From positions 3,596,001 through 3,660,000 of the forward strand of contig JAZAYU010000037.1 in NCBI GenBank assembly GCA_038501625.1: 64,000 nt of DNA. The letters are read 5' to 3'. This stretch comes from Corbicula japonica. Its lineage: Eukaryota > Mollusca > Bivalvia > Venerida > Cyrenidae. Numbering within the stretch: the stretch's first letter is position 1; every line of letters starts with the position of its first letter. The translations under genes were made by a program, and so were the position numbers. Below are positions 57,535 through 64,000 of this stretch, piece after piece. The notes under the pieces were generated by a model. That model worked only from the letters and a program-made list of their open reading frames with translations, ran no database searches and was not told the DNA's origin.

Positions 57535-57740
57535 ACTTGGTGCACCCTAAAGCAATATTAAATTGTTTTGCCACAGACCGTTCCAATGCAGAAAAACCTC
57601 TAGTTTTTATTTTCGTCTGCGGTGTGTATTTCGACAATGATCATTTTAATACCCATGCCTCCTTTTTCCTCGGTGGGAAGGTTGTGTTTCGATGTCATCA
57701 TTCCTTTTTGCACATTTCACTTTTATTTTTTTACATACTT
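57535..57740 (-). repeat. GTTACCGCC repeat, copy 4 (minus)
   Basis: On the minus strand: GGAATGATGACATCGAAACA, CAACCTTCCCACC, TTAAAATGATCATTG, then CATTGGAACGGTCTGTGGCA and GCTTTAGGGTGCACCAAG. The core GTTACCGCC has decayed to GTTTTTCTG. The plus frame 57537-57749 is its shadow. Confidence 0.5.
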
Positions 57741-58322
57741 TTGCAATAAGTTTGAACTTAGAATCTGAAGTCACACTTGAGCAAGATTCTGATCAGGTAC
57801 ATGTATAGTAATAACTTCCGCAGTTTAGCCCTAAAATAAACTATGAATGAACTGGGCTAAAGAACAAATAATGTCAATAATTAAGATCAACTACGGTAGG
57901 ATTACTCACGGAAATGAAATTTACAACTTTCATTTTAAAGCATCAGGAGAAGGTTCTCATGGCAACGGATCGTAAAAAAGTTCTGCACTCGCCTTGTATT
58001 TAACCTCATGTTTTAATATATGCATTTTTTTTTCTGTCGTGTCTGTTTTATTTGAATATAAATCTTAATTATTTTAAACTTTTGATTTGTTTAAAATTTC
58101 TACCATAAAAATCTAAAGAAAGTTGTAGGCGATTTAACCTTTTTCCTATATGGTAGTCGGTGATACCGCAAATTACCGAATGCTTTTGTACTATTTTGTA
58201 TTGTCCTGATTGGCATAATGGTTTCGTTAAATCCGGAGAATGCCGATTGCAACTCTTATTTTAAAGTAATTCCATTGTCATCCTCGTATTCACCCATTTA
58301 ACCGAGGTGGCACGGAACTATT

Positions 58323-58332
58323 GCGCATGCGC
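58323..58332. promoter_or_regulatory. Perfect NRF-1 palindrome
   Basis: GCGCATGCGC matches the NRF-1 consensus exactly and sits in a locally GC-richer segment (58285-58350) of AT-rich DNA. Such sites usually mark promoters of housekeeping genes. A nearby transcript is not resolved on either strand. Confidence 0.35.
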
Positions 58333-59142
58333 TGCTGTAGAATACTTCGCAGTTGAGTACTCGTATTTAACACCGATTTAGATTTAACATACTGTATTTA
58401 AAGTTAAGTATCTTTCAGGTATAGATATCCGTGGATTCGTACATGCACGTGACTTTATTTACATCATAGTGTAAGTCGTTTTTATTAATATCGATATTTT
58501 ATAATTTCATCAAATATTTTCATTTTAAAATTTATATTCTAAAATGAAAATTATTTAAAAACATTAAACTATATGGTGATAACAGTTCAGAACTGGATTT
58601 AAAGGCTAACATCAATTTGATACTGACAAATTAGAAACTTTAATAATAACAAGACAATGCGAACTATTCAATAGTTATTTCCTTGCAAATAATAGAGTAT
58701 TAAAAATAATTATATTAATACTTGGGCAAATAAATTATAAAGTCTAGAAATAATAAAATCATGAGTATAATGGTTATGTTAATCCCGGACATGTTTAATA
58801 ATGTTTCCACAAATATTGCCCGGAACGTGGGGTTTCCCAACAAGTTGTAGACCATCTTAATAAAAAAGAAAAATACTGCACACTTATTTATGTTAATTTT
58901 ACAGTTATTTAACACATTATTTAGTAATTAGCACGCGGAATTTCAAAGAAAAACCATTTATCATTAAGAAATTCCAAACCATTAAACAAGGCGACCTATC
59001 GACCAGCGGCGTACGTCGCAACGTCATTACAATGCTCACACAATGCTGTTAGTCCTTCGTGAAGTACTCTTTAGCATATTATCGTTTTACTCACGGTGTC
59101 TGTCTACCCGAGTATTAAATACATTAATGGGCAATATCCCGT

Positions 59143-59164
59143 AATATCCCCATATGGGGATATT
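59143..59164. repeat. Perfect 22-bp palindrome
   Basis: It is centred on CCCCATATGGGG and extends with AATAT and ATATT on the two sides. It could be a dimeric binding site or a cruciform. Confidence 0.6.
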
Positions 59165-59445
59165 CCTTTTCATGAAATTAAACACTATACTTATATGAGG
59201 ATATTGAAAATCTGAGTCACCCAGGCGCTTGAAAAGTTTTATTTATCCATAATAAGGGCCACATACGAAACTTTATCTTCATCAGTCGAACTGCCTTACT
59301 ACATATTCATCTAAAATATATAATGAAAATTGACTATGTTTTATTGACCATTTTCATAAATCATATGATGTTCAGAAAAATATATATAAACATGTCAATA
59401 AATAACGTTACATAGCTATTATTTACCTATTACTTGCATGTACAT

Positions 59446-60790
59446 ACAGGGTGTTTCATAATATATGTCCTTATTTTATCAATTTTTTATTTCATACCAT
59501 AAAACATACAGATGTATGAAACCAAACACCTTATAGCAGACATAATAACATTGATTTTGATACAAAGAACATGTATATACAAGATACATTAATGATATAT
59601 AAGCCAGTTTACAACATTACCACATTTACAAAATATGCTCAATATGACGTCCATTTTGTGCAATTACGACGTCAAGTCTGCGTTTGAAATTGTCAATTAC
59701 ATGGCGACATGTTTCTGGTGTAATTTTGCCGATTTCTCGTTTAATTGCACGTTTGAGTTCATCTGTTGACTGGGGTGAGGGTGTGTACACACGGTCTTTT
59801 AGGTGTCCCCACAGGAAGAAGTCCAGAGGGTTGAGATCGGGGGATCAGTGTGGTGGCCATTCATTTGCAGTGCGATACGAAATGAATCTGTCTCCGAATG
59901 TCGAATTCAACCACTGAATAACATCTTCTGCTGTGTGTGGTGTTGCACCGTCTTGCTGAAACCACACTCGGTTCATTATCGAAAATTTTCCTCTTCAAAG
60001 TTTGCAAAAATCGTTTCTTAAGTAAAGTCAGGTAGCGATCCTTGTTGATTGTTGTAACATGACCATCATCATCTTCAAAGAAGAACGGCCCTATTATTCC
60101 GTGCACGCTTAGAGCTGCCCAAGCGGTCACCTTTCCCCGTGCAGAGGTTTCTCAATGTAGAAATCAGGCCTCTCGGTGCCCCAAAATCTGCAATTCTGTT
60201 TGTTGACCTCAGCATTCAAATAAAAATGAGCTTCGTCTGAAAACCACAGCTCATTAACAATGGAAGTGCGTGAGTTCATCCAATGGGCGAATGCAAGTCT
60301 GCTTGAAATGTCATTTTCTTTAAGATGTTGCATGATGGGTATCTTGTATGGAGTCAGGTGTAAGTCATATTTAAGCATCCTGTAGACACTTGACATACTT
60401 GCCGAATTGGTAATGTCACCGAGAACTCTTCGTACAGACCTTTGTGGTGTATCGCTTATCGCTGTCTTTACTTCTTCAATGGCGTCATCTGTTCTGGCTG
60501 ATCGTGGTCGACCCGGGTTGCTGTACCGTCTGTCCTCAACTGATCCTGATTCTTCAAATCTTTTAACTAGTGGCTGTACTGCTTTTGTATTAAGTTTATC
60601 GAGCTCTGGAAATTTTCTTTTCATCGTGTTTACTACTTTTTTTAGCGATTTAGTTTGGTAATACAATTTAACAATTTCACAGCTGTGTTCTTTTGATGGT
60701 GCCATGACTGAAACAGTGCGGCAGGAAATGACGTCATTTATAACGTCGCGACATCAACATTTTCCCGTACATTATATAAGTTTTAAAAAG
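59446..60790 (-). mobile_element. Mariner-like DNA transposon, decayed
   Basis: The transposase frame on minus (60705 to 59626) is followed, 180 bp beyond its stop, by CAGGGTGTTTCATAATATAT at about 59447, a typical terminal sequence for these elements. I cannot find the matching inverted terminus beyond 60705, so the 5' end is lost or diverged; 60790 is an estimate. A CRE palindrome TGACGTCA lies at 60729-60736, 24 bp before the start codon. Confidence 0.65.
59626..60705 (-). pseudogene. Mariner-like transposase, two frameshifts and one stop
   Basis: It begins MAPSKEHSCEIVKLYYQ with an N-terminal helix-turn-helix (FPELDKLNTKAVQPLVKRFE), a GRPRSARTDD linker and RMLKYDLHLTPYKI. The catalytic core follows: first Asp in LWFSDEAHFYLNAEVNKQN; WAALSVHGIIGPFFFEDDDG; second Asp in WFQQDGATPHTAEDV; third in SPDLNPLDFFLWGHLKDRVY, with about 42 residues between the last two. 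Frameshifts occur at about 60130 (one base lost after LHGE) and at about 59970. A TGA at about 59852 sits where relatives have Arg before SPDLNPLD (CGA to TGA, a CpG change). All three catalytic Asp codons survive. It would act as a cut-and-paste transposase if intact; this copy is dead. Confidence 0.85.
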
Positions 60791-60839
60791 TATGTCATTT
60801 GTCTTTAAAATGATATATGATTTATTACCATTGATTACC

Positions 60840-61038
60840 TCAAATCAATCCTCGTGAAGAAAGTGTAAGAATTTAATCCGTTGACATAAACAAATGCACT
60901 CAATATAATTCTATCAAAATGTCGGATATTTTGCGTCCAGAAAAGGCGCCGTATTCTGTGTGGCCACAAGTTAGCTGGTCCTATAATATCTCTTATAAGC
61001 ATCCAATTATCATACACGGCTCTATTTCTATCACCCAT
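60840..61038 (-). CDS. Coding exon of a minus-strand gene or transposon protein, unnamed family
   Basis: ATG at 61038 opens a 66-codon frame: MGDRNRAVYDNWMLIRDIIG, then LWPHRIRRLFWTQNIRHFDR, then FVYVNGLNSYTFFTRIDL. It reaches a strong donor-like ATTTGAG|GTAATC at about 60840 just before the frame stop. The segment from LWPHRIRRLFW to FVYVNGLN looks to me like one recurring in predicted mollusc and cnidarian proteins, but I cannot name it. The mariner-like element lies immediately downstream, possibly inside the following intron. It is head-to-head with the exon at 61575, 537 bp away. Confidence 0.4.
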
Positions 61039-61479
61039 ATTTAAAGTAACATGTACAATATTTTTGCTCTTCGTAACGTTTCTGATTATTTTTATACTAT
61101 CCCTTACATGTCTACGTAATAAGCATTAAACATACTTAGTATGCACGGTTAATAGATCGCACGAAATAACTGTGCTCTGTGAAAGTTACAATCACTCAGT
61201 AAATCTTATTATGTTTTGTATACTCAATTGGTCATAAATCGTGTGGTCATTACTAACAGCATTCAATCCGTATACATTGATATTTTATTACAATTTCTTT
61301 TCCGTTATTAGTAAAACATGTCAATGGTAGCATGTTAGCCCCTCAATAAACCCTGTTCCCGGGAAACACTTCCCTTTTAGTGCCAAGAAATACGGAATGA
61401 ATGTTATATTCATGAAACGTTTTCGACTGTCTATATATACTCCCGGAATATCCCCATGGTACGGAAGCCCTGGAGGGAC

Positions 61480-61571
61480 ATTTATTATTTATATTTTATC
61501 ATTTATTAATTATAAGTTATAATTTATTACTTATAAGTTATTATTTGTTACTTATAAGTTATTATTTATTT
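61480..61571. repeat. Left array of TTACTTATAAGTTATTATTT-type repeats
   Basis: Tandem degenerate units of TTATTACTTATAAG precede the integrase-core gene. The complementary orientation (ATAATAAGTAATAAAT) fills 63662-63812 on the other side of the gene. Confidence 0.6.
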
Positions 61572-61574
61572 GGC

Positions 61575-61681
61575 ATGGCTTCGAGTGCATCATTCGAGAG
61601 CATGCTCTTTTGTGAACAAGACGTAGAGTTATTTTTCACAGAAATTGAATGAAGCTATCCTGTTTCATCGAAATTAATTGA
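61575..61681 (+). CDS. Possible first exon of the integrase-core gene
   Basis: ATG at 61575 starts MASSASFESMLFCEQDVELF and the same frame continues, through a TGA at 61650-61652, to SYPVSSKLIE and a strong donor TTGA|GTAAGT at 61682. It begins four bases after the left repeat array and 475 bp before the acceptor of the main exon. The in-frame stop matches the decayed state of the downstream exon. The join phase to 62157 does not work without a further frameshift, so the link is uncertain. Confidence 0.3.
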
Positions 61682-62156
61682 GTAAGTATTCCTTGTAAAA
61701 AATTATGTAAAAAAGAACCTTAATTTTGATAATACATTTAGTACATTTAAAATAATACATATAACATGTATAAAGGTGCTGCTAAATGAGTATAAAATGA
61801 TGTGTCTACCTAAAAAATATGTAGTATTATTTAAAAACAATTCAATAGTTTTTACCATACACCATATAACCCCCCAAAAGCTATAAGATGAGGAGTAGAA
61901 GTTTGCGTTTTCAAATCAAGTACTTATAAAATGCATTCTAAATACTAACATAGAAAGCCGACTGAAGTACAGAAGTATATTTAGCAACTTAGCAAGCGTT
62001 TTAGATCTCCAACAGCATATTTTAGAATATGAAATACCTTATATGTACCATTTTTGAGTAATTAAATATAGATTTCAGCAGAATTTAAGCTATAGCACAG
62101 TATATAATCCACCTAATCAAACACTTATCTGATTCATGCCACTTTCCTCTTTTCAG

Positions 62157-63390
62157 ATTTGGACGGCCGTGCTTTTTTTCGTCTTGTCTGCCTTTATATT
62201 GACAATAGACTTGTCTATGGCAACAGGGACTTCATATGTGCGATCAGACAGTCATGATGCATTGAGCAGACTTCAGAAGATCAAAGAGTATTTTTTCGCG
62301 GGATTTAAATACTGTGAAATTGTTCTTATATTATACAGATATCACAATATCAGCATAAGTATTCGGCATTTTAAACGCATTTTAAAAGTAAAGAACTTTC
62401 ACTGTCGAAATGTTGAAAGTACACCATTTGAAGACGTTAAGAATATAATTACAAACGAAATTCAGTTTAGTGGACAGGGTATTGGCTACAGAAGCATGTG
62501 GCGACGTTTTGAAAATGATTATAAAATAAAGGTGAAAAGAAATGAAGTAATGCGTATAATGAAAGAAGTAGATCCGGAAGGTGTTTTATCCCGTAAAGCA
62601 AACAGACTAAAGAGAAGACGGTATAATGTAAAGGGTCCAAATTTCGTCTGGCATATAGACGGTTACGATAAACCAAAACCATTTGGGTTCTGCATTCATG
62701 GGGCTATCGATGAATATAGTCGTAATATAATGTGGCTGGAGGTCGGAGCAAGTAACACTGACCAAAATGTATCGCATTCTGTTTTCTTACTACTATTAAG
62801 AAAAAGAAATGTGGTCCACGAGTTATAACAGGGGATTGTGGAACTGAAAACTCGAATATTAGCTTCTTACAACCGCTTCTTCGCTATAATCACAGGGACT
62901 CATTGGCGGGTATGAAAAGTTTCATGTACGGGAAAAGTACGTCGAATCAGAGAATTAAAGCGTGGTGGAGTTACTTAAGGCGACAGGAAGTCCATTGCTG
63001 GATTAATAAATTAAAGATTTACGAGATCGTGGCAGGTTTGATTCTCTGAATCCAATTCACGTTGATTGTTTGAGATTATGTCTCATGGATGTTTTGCATA
63101 ACTGGATCGCATAGCAGACCACTGAAATTTTTATAACATACGCGCCCTAAGGATGTACCGGGAGCTTCCTTGTGGTAAACCATTTGTGCTCCATCACGTT
63201 CCGGAATTGTATGGGGGACAGGACCTTGGAAACCAGTTGACTTGGATGACGTGGAGTTGTGCCTGAAATTGTATGCTCGCCAAAAACAAACATGTAGTAA
63301 TGTGTTCACTGAATTAGCATATTGTTTCAAACCCGACCTGCAGACACCAAGTAACGCAGAGGATGGTCTAGACTGTATGAGGAATTAATA
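62157..63390 (+). pseudogene. Integrase-core (DDE, rve-like) domain protein, decayed
   Basis: After acceptor CTTTTCAG the frame reads ALSRLQKIKEYFFAGFKYCE, then GYRSMWRRFENDYKIKVKRN, DPEGVLSRKANRLKRRRYNV, and KGPNFVWHIDGYDKPKPFGF (first catalytic Asp in HIDGYDK), then GAIDEYSRNIMWLEVGASN. A frameshift near 62815 leads to PRVITGDCGTENSNISFLQP (second Asp in GDCGTEN) and SNQRIKAWWSYLRRQEVHCW, where the expected catalytic Glu of NQRIEAWW is Lys. Another frameshift near 63020, a TAG at about 63111 and a TGA at about 63121 precede GKPFVLHHVPELYGGQDLGN; after one more shift comes CSNVFTELAYCF. This is a family of integrase-core proteins common in fish and invertebrates, probably transposase-derived. 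The copy is inactive. Confidence 0.75.
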
Positions 63391-63399
63391 TCGTGTCAA

Positions 63400-63655
63400 A
63401 TCGTGAAGTCAATCACATTAACTAAGAAGTTCTGCCTTGCTATTTACACTGATGCTAGTGATTTACTGTTATGCCATACATGAACACCTACACAAAATGT
63501 CCCAGTTAAGGTTATTATGCAAAATAATTATGTAGATAACGGCATAATGTACATTTATAGCAGTATAACAGATGTTACTAATAATGTACAAAAGTACTAA
63601 TTCTTGTTTACTACTTATTATGTTTTTCCAGGATCTGCCCCCACAAGAACAAAGC
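63400..63655. other. 3' flank of the integrase-core gene; nothing recognised
   Basis: AT-rich DNA with no poly(A) signal I would trust, leading to the right repeat array. Confidence 0.35.
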
Positions 63656-63661
63656 AGAAGT

Positions 63662-63812
63662 TATAAATAATAAGTGATAAATTATAAGTAATACATTATA
63701 AGTAATACATAATAAGTAATAAATAATAAGTAATAAATAATAAGTTATAAGTATTTGTTTATAAGTAACAAGTAATAAATAATAAGTACATGTAATAAGT
63801 AATAAATTACAA
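63662..63812. repeat. Right array of ATAATAAGTAATAAAT-type repeats
   Basis: Tandem variants of AATAAGTAATAAAT and TTATAAGTAATACA run for about 150 bp, in inverted orientation to the left array at 61480-61571. The pair brackets the integrase-core gene over 2.3 kb. After 63815 to the window end I see no feature. Confidence 0.6.
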
Positions 63813-64000
63813 GTGTAAAAATACACTGGTAATTGAACTCAATTTTCTTTTTGGCTTTTCAAAGCACAGCAAGACCGATATAAATCCCTTTTGTTTACAC
63901 ATGTAACTATTTAAAATAAAACTGTACATTCTCGTTTAGATCAAAGGCATTTGGTGTGTACCCTTGTCAGTATATCCAGTTACGCCTCTTGGATAAAAAA

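Larger units (their letters stand above)
57750..59440. other. No gene resolved; NRF-1 site at 58323
   Basis: AT-rich DNA with a promoter-like segment around 58.3 kb (separate entry) and a 22-bp perfect palindrome at 59143-59164. I see no coding exon. Confidence 0.35.

Noticed and set aside
63611..63826. 71-codon minus-strand frame rich in Leu, Tyr and Ile
   Set aside because: It is a translation of the ATAAGT-type tandem array.

Overview
This window looks like AT-rich, intron-containing animal DNA, most likely from a mollusc and probably a bivalve. I infer this from consensus GT/AG splice sites around short coding exons, from several dispersed repeat families of a kind I associate with bivalve genomes (for example the GGTCAGAAAT-containing palindromic repeat and the 46.4-47.0 kb repeat ending in CCCTCTTGTTT), and from many decayed transposons. 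I see no rRNA genes, no intact tRNA, no CRISPR array and no bacterial operon structure. Many open frames of 60-100 codons here are chance or repeat-derived.

Layout. 1-3.4 kb: the 3' end of a spliced gene with a YqaJ-type (lambda-exonuclease-like) nuclease domain, with four phase-0 coding exons and a poly(A) signal. 3.4-6.7 kb: noncoding DNA with two palindromic repeats. 6.9-9.3 kb: a 5'-truncated, frameshifted LINE on the minus strand. 9.4-11 kb: a dispersed repeat and a GC-richer island with a possible minus-strand exon. 11.2-16.1 kb: inverted repeats about 445 bp long that bound a region containing a 1.27-kb foldback element (TSD ACTT), a 140-bp hairpin and a MITE carrying two CRE palindromes. 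18.1-20.9 kb: an internally deleted tyrosine-recombinase retrotransposon of the PAT/Ngaro type with intact split direct repeats. 21.9-23.5 kb: exon-like duplicated segments, a possible terminal exon with poly(A) signal, and a 75-bp minisatellite. 23.7-25.3 kb: foldback and dispersed repeats. 26.5-27.2 kb: two consecutive exons of an unrecognised cysteine-rich protein. 27.5-29.4 kb: tandem repeats. 30.6-31.4 kb: a TTAA-flanked MITE with a tRNA-like insert. 38.5-44.9 kb: a 6.4-kb TA-flanked element with 30-bp TIRs, GAACGGACCG-rich subterminal DNA, tandem hairpins and diverged internal repeats, but no recognisable transposase. 45.2-45.6 kb: a Tc1-like (DD34E) remnant. 46.3-47.0 kb: a common mollusc repeat. 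49.9-52.35 kb: a large palindrome. 53.6-57.7 kb: copies of another repeat family. 59.4-60.7 kb: a broken mariner-like element. 60.8-61.0 kb: a minus-strand exon. 61.5-63.8 kb: a decayed integrase-core gene bracketed by inverted arrays of an ATAAGT-type motif.

No complete, intact protein-coding gene is visible. The genes do not form a pathway. The window is mainly a record of repeated transposon insertion, nesting and decay around one gene end (YqaJ) and a few unexplained exons. The strongest structural discovery is the split-direct-repeat retrotransposon at 18.1-20.9 kb. The 6.4-kb TIR element and the integrase-core element are the best candidates for poorly described systems. All repeat and exon comparisons were done by eye. 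Identities and family names need alignment to confirm.
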